DNA of 64,000 bases. It comes from Paraphaeosphaeria minitans (Eukaryota; Ascomycota; Dothideomycetes; Pleosporales; Didymosphaeriaceae). The notes beneath the pieces are model-generated. The model ran no database searches. It was not told the origin of the DNA and saw nothing but the letters and a program-made list of their open reading frames with translations. Location of the stretch: assembly GCA_015832175.1 (NCBI GenBank), contig WJXW01000001.1:1178001-1242000 (forward strand), in the 5' to 3' direction. Position numbers and translations under genes: made by a program. Positions 1 through 10,953 of this stretch are shown here, one piece after another. Every line of letters starts with the position of its first letter. Position 1 is the first letter of the stretch.

Positions 1-1068
1 GGACCTCTTTTCGGCGTGTGTCGGTGAAGCGACCTCGCACCTTAGGCTTGACAGACTTGTGGCTGATGCTGAAGTCAGTTCCAAAGTGCGCCTGGGTACC
101 ATTTGGATTGATTGCAATTGGACGTGGATGCGAGGGTTTTTTGGGAGCATTCTCGTCAATGGTGGCGTGTTGTTTGCTATTCGCTTGCTCTGCAAGCAGA
201 GGATCGATTGAGTTGTGCCATTGGCCTGGGCGATTTTGGAAGACGGACATGGAAGTGTTGTTCATGTGCATGTTGAGCTCCGGCTCCAGCGCGAGACCAC
301 CAGTGTTCAGTGGAAGCAAGTCGTTCGCGGCGGACGCAGCCATGACGAGGGACGGGACCATGTGGGCCATGGGCGCTGAGCTGGGGATTGGCATGCCACC
401 GATGTGCGGCGAGCCCGTCGGCGAGTGGTGCAGTGGCCCGTTGAACTGGTATATCGACGGCAACGCAGGCGCATGCGGCATATCCAGGCCCTGGGACAGT
501 GCGCTCAGCTCGCTCTCTGGGCGGTCGTCGTGGACCAGGTATTCCTCAAACAGACCCTGATGGTGGTCTTGGATGGTTCCGACGTGTGCTTGGGAATGCT
601 GCTGATGGGCAGGCGGGTCCTGGGGCTGCTTCGGGGCGGCTCGCTTGCCAGACAGATTCAAGTGTTGTCGCGACACCTCGGCCAGTGTTTCAAGCGCAGA
701 CAGCCCCTGCTTCGAAGGCGGGAAGGGCAGATTCATAGCCTGGGCGGCGTGCATAGGGCCCGTCGCGGGTGGGGCAAGGGCGGGGAGGTCGGGCAGCTCG
801 TGGATCTGCAGCAGGGCGCGCTGCCGGTCGCGAAGGGGAAGAGCAGGACATTTTTTGACAAGGTGGTTCGTGAGCGAATCTATTCTGCCCTTGGGGAACT
901 GTCGCAGCCGTCAGTCAGCAAACGAAAATGCGGTGGGCCTACACCGACGGATGTACTCACCTTCTCGCCGCACGACTTGCACGTGTGCTGGTAGCGGTTG
1001 CTAGCATCCTCGAGCTTCGGGCCGCGCTCAAAAAACTCGAGGATCAGCTGGTTCGGGCGCCTCCCCAT
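1..1068 (-). CDS. Zinc-finger transcription factor (BED-like finger), truncated by the window edge
   Basis: Two exons are visible. Exon 1 (1068-961) begins MGRRPNQLILEFFERG and carries the first zinc pair, CKSCGEK (C-x2-C). A 62-nt intron (960-899, GTGAGT to CAG) follows, and exon 2 resumes FPKGRIDSLTNHLVKKC, supplying H-x4-C. Together this forms a BED-like finger in roughly the first 55 residues. The frame stays open to base 1, through a Pro/Gln/His-rich stretch and ending in the basic RGRFTDTRRKEV. In fungal relatives I recall, that basic stretch leads into a Zn2Cys6 cluster, which would lie outside the window. An in-frame ATG at 1131 adds 21 residues; I prefer 1068 because the conserved block starts there. 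It is probably a nuclear DNA-binding regulator. Its targets cannot be read from the sequence, and the C-terminus is missing. Confidence 0.75.
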
Positions 1069-1131
1069 GGCTCCGCGTCTGCAGTCGCGCTGGGTCGTGG
1101 ATTGGATATGGCGTCGCAGAAATTCTGCCAA

Positions 1132-1449
1132 AGCTCACACACCGCCCGCTTTGGTGGGGGAACTCGCCAAACCCACTCGCCTGCGCCAAGTGATGCAATG
1201 CCGGCAGCTGTTCACGTGCCCACTGGTCGGGCGTGCCAACTTCTTCAGGTGCGACTTGAGACCATCTGATTTTGCAGATTTAACCCTCGCGCTGCCAGAG
1301 TATCTTCAAGCGGGCTATCCAGACTATCCAGATGTAGACTTCGTTCGCAAGGACGAACACGGCATATCGTCTACTGTCGCCGCTTCTATCGCTACATCGT
1401 TCGAGAGGCGATACCTTCGAGTCCCAAATCATGGCCGCGCCCTTCTTGC
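1132..1449. other. Intergenic, no gene seen
   Basis: This 318-nt stretch lies between the start of the zinc-finger factor and the stop of the TPR gene. Open frames here lack any recognisable protein. It should hold the factor's promoter and the TPR gene's 3' end. Confidence 0.6.
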
Positions 1450-2247
1450 TTACTTCCCGCCCTTGTCGAAGTTCATGCTATAGCCCCCACTCGCCTCATC
1501 CTTTGTGAACTGAAAGTTGTCTGTGCTCAGCCCAAAAGGCTTCAATATCCCGTTCCCGAGCTGCTTCAGCTTGCCCATCATATCCGCCAGCTCCGTATTC
1601 TTCGCCTCGTCCAACCTCGGTGGCAGCTCTCTCAGAGCAACCTGGACGGTTTTCCGGTCCAAGGTCGACAGCTGATGCGGCGGCTTCGACAGCGCTTGGT
1701 AGTCCTCCAGCGCGCCTTGTAGTGACGACCAGCCTCCCACTTGCTGCCTTGCCTTCGCGCGCCGGAGTAGCGCTTTCGTACGCAGCTTGTGAACGTCGTT
1801 TATCGTCTTGCCCGTCCGCATGAGCGCCGTGATGCGAACTTCGGTCGCGTTGTCGATTTCCTCGACCTTGCCCTCGCCGGTGTCATCCGCCCCTCCGTCC
1901 TTCTCAGCTGTGCTTGCGGGCGGATCGATGGCGTTCAGCGCCTCGAGAGCTTGCGTTGCTGACTCTATGGCCTGCTTCCACTCTTCGAGCTTCAGGTGGC
2001 ATGCGGCGATGTTGGAGCGGAGGACGGCGATGTCGTATTCGAGATAGGTCGGGCACGAGGCTAGGGCTTTCTCGTAGCCCTGAATTGCGGAATTGTATTC
2101 ACCGGATGCGAAGCCCTTGTTTGCATCTGCCTTTTCCGTGTTGGATTCTTCGAGCAGCGTCTTTTCTTCATCGGGTGGGAATATTTCGGGCTCGGTGGAT
2201 TCGTGAGCAATATGCGTTGCAGGAGGCGTAGGCGAGGAAGGTGCCAT
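1450..2247 (-). CDS. TTC1-like tetratricopeptide repeat protein
   Basis: Single-exon protein of 265 aa. An acidic N-terminus (about residues 1-45) precedes a TPR block. The first helix pair is NKGFASGEYNSAIQGYEKAL and the next contains LRSNIAACHLKLEEWKQAI. A third repeat after a Glu/Asp linker includes LRRAKARQQVGGW. The C-terminus (MMGKLKQLGNGILKPFG then GGYSMNFDKG) matches the ending I know from TTC1 proteins, which are cytosolic TPR adaptors that bind chaperones and small GTPases. The start at 2247 has A at -3; an in-frame ATG at 2364 would add 39 residues without TPR character and is less likely. It is divergent from the HAD gene, with 235 nt between the starts. Family assignment is firm; partners are unknown. 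Confidence 0.85.
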   Translation of the reverse strand: MAPSSPTPPATHIAHESTEPEIFPPDEEKTLLEESNTEKADANKGFASGEYNSAIQGYEKALASCPTYLEYDIAVLRSNIAACHLKLEEWKQAIESATQALEALNAIDPPASTAEKDGGADDTGEGKVEEIDNATEVRITALMRTGKTINDVHKLRTKALLRRAKARQQVGGWSSLQGALEDYQALSKPPHQLSTLDRKTVQVALRELPPRLDEAKNTELADMMGKLKQLGNGILKPFGLSTDNFQFTKDEASGGYSMNFDKGGK

Positions 2248-2482
2248 CTTGCTAAAAGCGTTTCGCGGTCGCGAAACGTCCTCCGACGATGCCCGAGGAG
2301 CTTGTTTGGATATGTATGGCGATCTGTTGTTGCACGCCGCTAAACAGCAAGGAAAGCTAGTCATCGGTGGTGGGGTAAAACATTCACCGATGACCCCAAC
2401 TTTTCTTCCCCAGACAATTGGAACCCTGTATCATACCAATACCAAGCCTTTCCCTTGTACTCCCACACCACAATTCACCAAC

Positions 2483-3403
2483 ATGGGTTCCAGCAAGTAT
2501 GCCTACCCCCTCTACACATAACTCAAGTCATTGACATGTTACTCTAGCACCCCGCCCCCGCCAATTCGCGCTGCTCTCTTCGACATGGACGGCCTCCTTA
2601 TCGACTCCGAAGACCTCTATACCGAAGTCACCAACACCCTCCTCGCACGCTACAATCGTCCCTCTATCCCGTGGTCTGTAAAAGCACAACTGCAAGGTCG
2701 CCCCGGAGCCCAGGCCTACGAGATCTTTCGCGCCTGGGCCCAGCTCCCCATCCCCGTTGAGCAATTCCAGAAGGAGCAGCAGGAGCTACAAACGGAGCTT
2801 TTCCCCAAGACGAACTGGTTGCCAGGCGTGGTGGAGCTATTGGAGGGATTGCAGAAGCGGGGCGTACACATGGCGCTTGCAACGAGTAGCCATCGGTTTA
2901 CTTATGAGTTGAAGACGGGACACCTGAAGGAGGTCTTCGATACATACTTCAAGGACGAGCACAAGGTGCTGGGAGATGACAAGAGAATACCATCAGGGAG
3001 AGGAAAGCCAGCGCCGGATATCTATTTGCTTGCGTTGTCTACCCTAAACAAGACTCTCGAGGAGCAAGGCGAGATGCCCTTGCAACCGGAGGAGTGTTTG
3101 GTATTCGAAGACAGTGTACCGGGTGTCGAGTCGGGAAGAAGGGCGGGCTGTCAGGTCGTGTGGTGTCCGCACCCAGGTCTGCTAAACGAATACAAGGACA
3201 AGAAGAAGGAGGTGTTGGCAGGTCTGACTGGAGAACACAAGGAGGATGAGGAACAGCAGCTGCAGCGGACAGAGATGGAGGTTGAGGAGGGCAAACGGAA
3301 AGTAGGTCTGACTGGAGAGGTTGACGATGGTTTTGGGAGATTGCATGACACACTAGAGAACTTCCCGTACGACTCATATGGGATCAAGGCGCCGGCTGCA
3401 TGA
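2483..3403 (+). CDS. HAD-superfamily phosphatase, DOG/GPP/pseudouridine-5'-phosphatase type
   Basis: join(2483..2496,2548..3403), 289 aa. The 14-nt first exon (MGSS plus two bases) is followed by a 51-nt intron (GTATGC to CTCTAG) with CATTGAC near its end. HAD motif I is FDMDGLLIDSED with both nucleophile aspartates, motif II is ATSS, the motif III lysine sits in GRGKPAPDIY, and motif IV is FEDSVPGVESG. The cap domain between motifs I and II fits subfamily I. Such enzymes dephosphorylate small phosphosugars or pseudouridine 5'-phosphate in the cytosol; the substrate here cannot be decided. An unusual feature is an acidic Lys/Glu/Gln-rich insert near residues 230-265 before the conserved C-terminus. 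An ATG at 2531 lies inside the proposed intron in the same frame; the spliced start is preferred. Confidence 0.85.
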
Positions 3404-3588
3404 TAGATGGGGCTTTCTTTAGACTGGCATCTACATCCGCATGTAGCACCATAGACCTCAAACTGCTAGATGTCAACATGCTTCCAAATAGGCTACACAT
3501 GAACCCGTGGACTCCAATCGCTCTATGCCTGTAAAACACCACCCATGCCTGACTGCTCTAAGACCATGCCACACGCAAGTCGCAAACG

Positions 3589-4325
3589 CTAGCTCTGTAG
3601 AGCTTGCAGACGGTTCCTCATTTGTCGCAGCATCTCTTCGTTGTCCTCTTCCTCCTCCTCTGCCTCGACCGGCGCAGCGGGAAGCGCCTCTTCGGCTGCC
3701 TTGCTTGGTGGTAATCTGTCCTTCAATATCTCGGATAAAACTTTGTCGACCTCGCCTTCAGCCTCCTCGTCTTCTCCTTCCATCAATGCGCTGTCATCGA
3801 GCGTGTCTCCCACCATCTCCTCGATGATGCCGGCCTTCATAAGCTCAGAAGAGAGCTCCCGCATGGTCCCCGTAAGCTCCGGCAATCGTACAAGCGTATT
3901 CACATCTTTCATGATGCCTGTGGAGGCGCGTATGCTGCCCTCAATCTTGCGTACAGAGAAGGCCTCGTTGACCTGCATCTGCACTGAGTTGAGCTGTGCT
4001 TTGCTAGTCTGTAGTCGACTACTTTGCTTTCGTACGCGCACAAGTTCACGTGCGAACGTTCGGACATCTTGGTTCGCCTGCTTGGCCATCGACGGGTTCT
4101 TTTGGGCGCGCTTCGACGATTGGAGGATGAAGTTCTTCGTTTTGGCCTCGGTCTGCTTGAGCTGCATGATGTCTCGGTCGAGCTTGCGCACGTTCTGCCG
4201 AACGAGCGCATTGCATTTGCGTTTCTGCGAGGCGATTAACCAGGTGCTGGAGAAGGGCGGTAGGCGCTGGTACTGACCTGCTCTTCCGGCGTCGGTTTCC
4301 AGAGGAGACCGCGAATGGTCTCCAT
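3589..4325 (-). CDS. VPS24: ESCRT-III subunit Vps24/CHMP3
   Basis: complement(join(3589..4224,4278..4325)), 227 aa, close to the usual 220-225. Exon 1 encodes METIRGLLWKPTPEEQ. A 53-nt intron follows, and exon 2 opens KRKCNALVRQNVRKLDRD, the basic helix 1 typical of Snf7-family proteins. Helices continue through a Met/Gln-rich coiled region to an acidic C-terminus ending MLRQMRNRLQALQS, a good MIM1-type motif for Vps4 binding. Vps24 polymerises with Vps2 on endosomal membranes during multivesicular-body sorting. An internal GTG near 4191 could be mistaken for the start, but METI plus splicing restores the full family N-terminus. The gene is divergent from the p23 gene. Confidence 0.92.
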
Positions 4326-5011
4326 GATCGGTTTGCCCAGATGTAACCGACTACCAGTCGGGCGGCGAGTGTTTCTTGTTTACGATTGCGGGCGCGGACT
4401 CGCGGGATGCAGTTGATAGCTGAGCACAATGGTTGGGAGCGTGGGGCAGGACAAGGTTATGCAGGACTACACAGACGCGTGGACTTGACCGGCAGGTTGC
4501 TAGTGGACGTGGGAGGGTTGAGGCGGCAGTTGAGGGCGCATGCGTGATGCTTCACGGGCAAGTGTCCATGGGCAGCGTTGGAATCGCCCACTGCGGTTCG
4601 GCGAGAGCGTCGTGGCCCAAGCTCAGTGACGTTGGCGTTCGCGGGGCAGGCAGGCGCAACCCGCCGCCAGAGGCCACCAGAGACTGCGAAAATTGGTCTC
4701 CACTGCCTACGACTGCAAACATATTCAATTGGGATACGCTTGCGAGTTTGCGTGCAAGCCGCATGAGCATACAAGCTTGCAACTGCATAAAGTAATCATT
4801 GGCTGCGGGGCTGAGTTTCTGCACAGCTTCCATTACTTTCCACCAGCCTCGTCCGCGCTAGTCTACTACCTGCAGCACCTGCGCATTTCTTCTCCCTCCA
4901 CCCAACCTTGACCGCCTACATCAAACGACTTTCACGACCCGTTGACGACGCTATCTTCTACACGTGCACAACAACCAATCGCTCTCCCAACCACACGCTA
5001 GGCGCCTCAAT
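4326..5011. promoter_or_regulatory. Divergent intergenic region between VPS24 and the p23 gene
   Basis: 686 nt separate the two start codons. No coding frame here resembles a protein. Promoters of both genes must lie here. The last ~150 nt before the p23 start are C/T-rich, as is common in fungal leaders. I could not assign individual factor sites. Confidence 0.5.
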
Positions 5012-5938
5012 ATGTCTACCATCACCCCCGAAGGTAAGCTGTAGCCCTCCCAACCACACTCCGCATCCGTGCATGCCCTGGATGCCTACGCTTGCCACCG
5101 ACGTGGTGCCTAGAGCGCACCGACAGCCGCGTACACAACACTTGAGGGCCGTGAAGTCTCGACTGCGCATCTCGCACGTGCATGCGCCGCTGCAGTCGTC
5201 GTGGATTTTCACGTAGCGGGGATTCTAAAGCTGAGCTCGACTGACACGTACCAGTCACCTGGGCACAACGCTCATCGACCTCCGAGCCAGAGAAGAACTA
5301 CGTCTTCCTCACCATTGTCGCTACCGATGTTCCTGAGTCAGACAAGCAGCTCGACCTGCAACCTACCAAGCTCACCTTCAAGGGCACCTCAACGTCCAAG
5401 AAAGTCACATATGCCCTCGAGCTCGAGTTTTTCGCCGAGATCGACCCCAAAGAGTCCAAGATCCACCACACCGGCCGCGATATCGAGCTGGTGCTGCGCA
5501 AGAAGGAGCTCAAGGAGGAGTTCTGGCCTAGGTTGCTCAAGGACAACAAGAAGATGCACTTCTTGAAGACCAACTTCGACAAGGTAGGCACTACACTGGT
5601 GATATGTTCATCACATGTCGATCGACTCAGGATTCGTGGCTAACCTTCATCAGTGGGTCGATGAGGACGAGCAGGATGAGGCACCCGATGATGAGGACTA
5701 CATGTCCAAGATGAACCCCATGGGCGGCGCTGGCGGTGGTGAGGGCGGATTCGGTGGCATCGATTTCAGCAAGCTCGGCGCTGCTCAGGCCGCAGGAGGT
5801 CTTCCTGGCATGGAGGGTCTTGAGGGTGAGGGCGAGAGCAGCGATGATGACGAGGAGGACGATGACATGCCTGCGCTCGAAAGCGACGACAAGGCAGAGG
5901 CCTCCAGCAGCAGCAAGAAGATTGAGGAAGTCTCGTAG
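5012..5938 (+). CDS. Hsp90 co-chaperone p23 (Sba1/Wos2 family), CS domain
   Basis: join(5012..5033,5255..5583,5654..5938), 211 aa. Exon 1 encodes MSTITPE plus one base. A long 221-nt intron with GTAAGC and CCAG ends follows, and exon 2 starts VTWAQRSS. The CS domain (about residues 8-115) includes KNYVFLTIVATD, KLTFKG and GRDIELVLRKKE, then the p23 signature around EEFWPRLLKDNKKMHFLKTN. The third exon, after a 70-nt intron, begins WVDEDEQDEA and is acidic and Gly-rich, ending in KKIEEVS. p23 binds the ATP-closed Hsp90 dimer and slows ATP hydrolysis during client maturation. The 221-nt first intron is by far the longest of the confident introns here and contains no obvious gene. Confidence 0.92.
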
Positions 5939-6416
5939 ACGAATCAACTTCGCGAGAGGAGTTTGGGGACGACTTGGTGGGACACTGATTACAAACGCTA
6001 GCGAACTGGTTGGCGGGACGCGACTTAGACCTGGCAGTGCCAAATATGGCTTTGCAAACTGGTCGCACGGAGTCCATGCTGGCTTTTTCGTATAATGGAT
6101 GCTATGTAGGTGATGAGCATAGTATATGACTCGAAATACACCTCAATATCGACTCAGTGGTCCCGGTGCTAATGAAGAAGTCTTTGATGAAACCCTTAAG
6201 TACTGACTTAACCTTGTGGAAGCAATAGAATTTCCTCAACGGTGAATCCCAGAATCCATAGAACATTCAAATTAGCCCATACTCATTACCCCTGGAAGCA
6301 TAAAAACGTGTCAGGAACACGGATTTCCCTTGATATCATAGAATCGGTGCACGGAGCCAATGGTGCTGAGATTGAACTTGGTGCCACCAAGATTTCCCCA
6401 TCTATTTCCAAGTACT
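5939..6416. other. Intergenic, convergent 3' ends
   Basis: 478 nt between the p23 stop and the stop of the CCCH-finger gene on the other strand. No coding or RNA feature recognised. Confidence 0.5.
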
Positions 6417-7304
6417 CTACTCAACAAATCTCGTTGTGCACACCGGAGGTTCCGGCAGCGCCCAAAAATCCCTGATGCCCTCCCATTGGGCCTTTGCTGC
6501 AATCGAGCGGATCCAACGCACCTCACTGAGACTGAACCATTGGTGGCGATTTGTGCAATTTTTGCCAGCAGGACACTTCTTGGATGTACCAAAGACATAG
6601 TAACAAAGTCCGAGATTGAAGTTACAGGAGGCTCCGTACATTGAAGGATTCATTACTCCGTGACGACGTCCTCCGCGGTAGATGGCTGAGGGCGGAGATT
6701 CGCGCCTAGCCATGGTCCATGTTGAAGCTGTTTCAAAACCAGTAGATGGAGAACCGTTCTTGTGGACTGGCCTTGGGCCTTGCGGAATCGCTGGTGCCAT
6801 AGATTGATGGGTTGTAGTCGACGGCAGTTGGGAACAGATTTCAGTTCCTGGTGTTGATGGTGTCTGGTGAGTTCCACTTGAGGCTACCGGTTTTTGGGAG
6901 TTCTTTAGAGTAATCGGAAAGGGCTGCTCCAAGGCGGGCTGGTGCACATAACAGAACAGCTCTATAGAATTTGTAAGCTAGAATATACAATCGGTTCTCG
7001 GTCGCTTACTGCAGAACCGTTTGAGGCCTTCAATGTCAGTCGTTTCGAGCTCCGACATGGCCAGTAGTGGGTCGTCTCCAACGAATTGAGACAGTGTTAG
7101 GTTGAGCTCATCGATATCGATGATTTGTAGGGCTGACGGCACACGATGTGAATGGTTGACGTAGAATTCAAGGACTGCGTCAGGAAGACGGAGACTCTGG
7201 CCATGGATTCGATCCCCAAAGCACTGAAGCTGGTATAACTTGTCGCGGCTCTCAGTGCCAAGCCGTTCAGCCACCAGGTCATGCATGAAACCGGGGTCGG
7301 TCAT
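6417..7304 (-). CDS. Hypothetical protein with one CCCH-type zinc finger
   Basis: Proposed complement(join(6417..6961,7010..7304)), 279 aa. The 48-nt intron has GTAAGC and CTATAG ends and keeps the frame. Exon 1 begins MTDPGFMHDLVAERLG and is acidic with no known domain. Exon 2 is Pro/Ser/Thr-rich, then contains CNFNLGLC followed by C-x9-C-x5-C-x3-H (C at the end of LGLC, then KKC, KNC, NRH), close to the CCCH consensus C-x8-C-x5-C-x3-H used in RNA-binding fingers. I do not recognise the family. An AG precedes the ATG (CTCTAG then ATAATG), so an upstream exon is possible; the sequence up to 7640 has one open frame but no recognisable domain. The surrounding region is gene-poor, so the gene may be lineage-specific or non-functional. 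Confidence 0.4.
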
Positions 7305-8863
7305 TATCTAGAGAACAGAGTCAGTTGACCACATGCCACCACAAAAGAGGAGATCGTCGACTCACAGTGGTCAAACCGTATATACCACAGCCTACTTCCA
7401 GCGATGATGCTTTTTGATCCTACCCGAAGACAATAGCAAGAGTGTCCTTTTTGGGGAACCAGTTGCCAAAGCGATTTGATTTCGTAACGGGCGTTTGCGA
7501 CCGCGAGAGCACGGACGGAACATAACAGCCGCGGAAAAGAGCGCCCGTGGTTTCAACGAGGAGACCGCCGTTTCCCATGTTGAAACACTCTTAGTGTCCT
7601 GGTCTTGACAAACACAGACATTTGATTCCGGCTGCGACATGCATTGGAAGAAATTACAGTCGAAGGTTGACTATCATCATGAGAACGATATCCAGAGTCC
7701 GAAACCTTATACTATCGCTCCATCTTTTGGTTCTTTTGCATTCTCTGGGGCTATCTAGTCCGCGAGGGTTCTCTGTCTGACAACTTTCTTCTTGAACTCC
7801 TGCTCGCGCATTTTTCGTATGCTGAGCGGATTCCTGCCCCAAGATTCAAGTGTGACGCGGATATAGAGCCCCGAAATGATCAACAAACGACGAGTCTCAA
7901 CAAACGCATCAGTTATACTTGCTTGGCAACGTGAGCCTCGTCTGCTGAAAGTGTTGACATGGCGTTCCGTAGGGACCGCAACTGAGATAGTGTGAGTAAT
8001 ACACATTCTAAAAGCTCTTGTCGCTACTTTATGCTGAGGATAACAGTGGAAGCAGCAATACCAATGCCATGACCAAATACGCGGACCTGTGCTACGGGAA
8101 CTTGAGCAACGGCTGTATCACAAAATTAGCTACGTTATTCTTTGACGCCGGGAGATCCTTACCGTTGTCTCTGATTTCGCTCTCCAAGTTGGCTACCATA
8201 CCTACTGGATGTGCTGATGATCAAGCCGAACCAAGTCCGACAAAAACTTGTAAACCATACCTGAGTCTTCGCTGCCGCACCCCAAATAGGCCAACGTATA
8301 TGATAATGTTATCGAACTCCTCTCCGGTGGTATTAGAACAGTTGCGACAGTGGATGTGTCGAGGAAGCGAGGAATAGTCCGAAACAAATACTGTAAATGT
8401 CCGTACAGTTTATCGTACAAGTAGCACTGGGTGAAGTGGGGGCCTGCCTACCTGTAGGGACCCGCACAAGGACCCACTACTTAGGTCAGCGCTAAGAGGC
8501 AGAGACTTCATAAAGCCCTCAGTGCCCCTTTGTACGATAGACCAGACGTAATCAATTGAACCTACTTCTCACCCTTTGCACGATAGTATACTATCAACCC
8601 TCAAATGCTTGATTGCAGATTGAGCCAAACCAACAGTAAATGTGATAATTAGATGACATTCATGACACAATCCATCGGAAAACATACAAGTGTAGCGACC
8701 TTGTGGCTCGAGGAAAGAGAACATAGTAATCATACTTTTTGTGCATCACCCTAAGGCTCGATGGTCTCGTACCTGACGTAGAGCGATACGCGTACAAGTA
8801 ATTATCCTCAAGCTCTCGGCCATTGGAGGCAGCGAATTTGTCAACCTGTTCGTGCATTGACGC
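7305..8863. other. Gene-poor stretch
   Basis: 1.56 kb. Only short open frames occur (largest about 119 codons), none with a recognisable motif and frames interrupted throughout. Sequence looks like decayed or non-coding DNA. Confidence 0.5.
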
Positions 8864-9367
8864 TCAATGTTGTGCAACATCCAAACTCAGTTTGATAGCG
8901 GTCCTCCCCGGACCGTAGTAGTTAGTGAGCCGCTCAATCTGCTGGAACCCACAGGACGCATACAGTGCTCTGGCTGGGTCGCGAGCCTCATCTACCCACA
9001 AGACTATTGTTTGACAGCCTCCTTTCTTCATCTGCTGACGCAGAAAATCCACGAGACACTTGGCGATACCTTTGCGTCTCTCTTGCTCGATAGTGGCCAG
9101 CTTGTGTAGCCAGGCTAGGCTTTTCTGTCTTTGATAGACGAGGTAAGCAACAAGCTCTTGGGTTCCTTCCTTGAAGACTAAAATTATTCCAATGTTCTTC
9201 TTCTTCAGCTCCACGCCGTAGTCGAAGGCCACACTTGACGGGAAGAGTTTCTTCTCAAATTTGGCCAGTTTGGCTGCTAACGATTCGCGATCCTTTGGCG
9301 GGCATGCCGCAATTGATTGCAGAACAATACCGGAAGGCAAGGTTCCCATGGGGCCTGCGGTCGTCAT
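8864..9367 (-). CDS. GNAT-family N-acetyltransferase
   Basis: Single exon, 167 aa, a normal length for a stand-alone GNAT domain. A beta-strand segment (ELVAYLVYQRQKSLAWLHKL) leads into the acetyl-CoA motif A, with IEQERRKGIAKCLVDFL providing the R/Q-x-x-G-x-A pyrophosphate loop and helix. Motif B follows as ALYASCGFQQIERLTNYYG, the usual Y-x-x-x-GF form. The protein ends KLSLDVAQH. It should transfer acetyl from acetyl-CoA to an amine; the overall look is closest to RimI/Naa-like enzymes, but the substrate cannot be told. There is no signal peptide or extra domain. It stands alone in a gene-poor stretch yet has an undamaged frame, which argues that it is functional. Confidence 0.8.
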   Translation of the reverse strand: MTTAGPMGTLPSGIVLQSIAACPPKDRESLAAKLAKFEKKLFPSSVAFDYGVELKKKNIGIILVFKEGTQELVAYLVYQRQKSLAWLHKLATIEQERRKGIAKCLVDFLRQQMKKGGCQTIVLWVDEARDPARALYASCGFQQIERLTNYYGPGRTAIKLSLDVAQH

Positions 9368-9916
9368 CGCGTCGCTTTTGTATTTTGTGTTTTGTTTTGA
9401 GATGTTAAAGAAGCGGGTGCAGGAATCGTCTAGGTACCGACCCTAATAATTGGTTCCACCCTAAATAGGGCATGCCAAGTCAGGTGACAGCGCGCCGCGG
9501 GCTGCCCATGCGCGATGTGCCATGGTTTCATTCTCCCTGCCACAGCAACTCACTCCTTTGAATGCCAATTAGCGAACAGACAACGAGCAATTGACCCCAG
9601 CTACTTGTCGAGGGCACAGCTACTTATCGCGGGCAGTGGCATCGAACCTCTTTCGGGCAAATTGTATTGCCTATCGCACCGAGGTCTTCAATCGGAGCAC
9701 TGGGGGCCTTGACTTGAGGGAAACGCAAAATACCATGCCCAAATGTGGACTTCAGCTTGGCGAAAATTCGAATTGGCCAAGCCCACCGCAAAGGGGCTTT
9801 CATACTAGGCAGCGCTCATGTTGCACCACGGCTTGGTCCGCTTCAATGTTACCTACCTAGCGCGATTACCAAATGTTCCTTACATATATGTACTACCTAT
9901 GTATCTTCGTTCCACA
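9368..9916. other. Intergenic, no gene seen
   Basis: 549 nt with short open frames only and no recognisable motif. A TCGAACC string near 9648 resembles a tRNA T-arm but lacks a matching stem. Confidence 0.45.
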
Positions 9917-10953
9917 CTATGTAAGCTTTGCCCTTGAATATTCCAGTTCTCTGACTCTGCTAATCCCTCCATTACCCATGATCCATAGTTCCCTCAAATC
10001 GTCGCCGACAAAGGCGAAGTTCTGAACCGTGTAGTTTGTTTGAATCCTGAACAACATCTTTCCAACGTCATCGATCACATCAATGCCGGTACCAGCCCCT
10101 GTAAGGAGAAGACCTTCCCTGCTAACTTTCAACCCGTCCGATACCCAGCTTGAGCTTAGGTAGAAGCTACGCTTATTAAACACCTTCGTGCCGTTGTTTG
10201 CCAGATCGAACGCGTAAATAGTTGCTGGACGTGTCGCATTGAAGGTAGTCCCACGGTCCTTTGCTGCAGTATTTGGATTAGCAGAGCCCTGAACCGCACC
10301 GGTATCAGATATGTACAAGGTGTCGGCGTTTGGGTTAATTGCTATTCCGTTGGGTTGAGCAAGAGTATCATCAATCAGAAAGGTTGCGCCAGTGGTGGGA
10401 TCGAAGCGATATGACGCTGCCGGAAGCTGTGGAGCTGTGTCTGTAAGAGCATTATACCAACTTTGGTCATTGTTAGTCGTGTACTGATGCGACAGGGAGG
10501 AAACACACCTGTAGTAAGAATCTGTAAAATAGATATCTCCAGTAGTAGGATGACAACAACATCATCCATATTATTGAAATATGAACTAAAGTAATTGTTC
10601 AATAGAACAGTAGAATGACTATTGATCGGATCGAGCACACGAAGAGAGGCTCGTTGCTCCATTGGGGGATCTCCAATGCTGCTGCTGCCATCGCTGGCCG
10701 CGAATAATATGAGCGTTCCGTTACCGTAGGACGTACCGCCGTTTGGTGCGTATACTGGCGGGTTCGGAAGATATTCTGACAGAGTTGGGACACTGGGGTT
10801 CAGATCTACGACAAGCTGAGGTAGATAACCAGCTGGGGGTGCTAGCTGGGAGATATACAGCTTGTTCTGTGTCGATACGTAGACAGGTGCCTCATGAACC
10901 GCGTCAGATACCTTGAAGATGAAATCATATGTTGGTGACCCGAGGTAATGCAA
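9917..10953 (-). pseudogene. SMP-30/gluconolactonase-like secreted lactonase, frame broken and N-terminus missing
   Basis: The reading follows the SMP-30/gluconolactonase beta-propeller family. The first segment contains VHEAPVYVSTQNKLYISQL, then YAPNGGTSYGNGTL and VLDPINSHSTVLLNNYF. At about 10552-10556 the frame shifts by one base after NNMDD, and the homologous text resumes as HPTTGDIYFTDSYY. A 66-nt intron (about 10441-10506) leads to TAPQLPAASYRFDPTTGA, then QPNGIAINPNADTLYISDTG and a normal C-terminus. These enzymes hydrolyse sugar or aromatic lactones, often outside the cell. No ATG begins the first segment: a stop lies just upstream, and no convincing signal-peptide exon was found. 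It may be a true pseudogene or a sound gene with a base missing from the assembly. Confidence 0.65.

Noticed and set aside
9610..9720. tRNA-like T arm around TCGAACC
   Set aside because: The flanking bases do not form a T stem and no acceptor stem or D arm was found.
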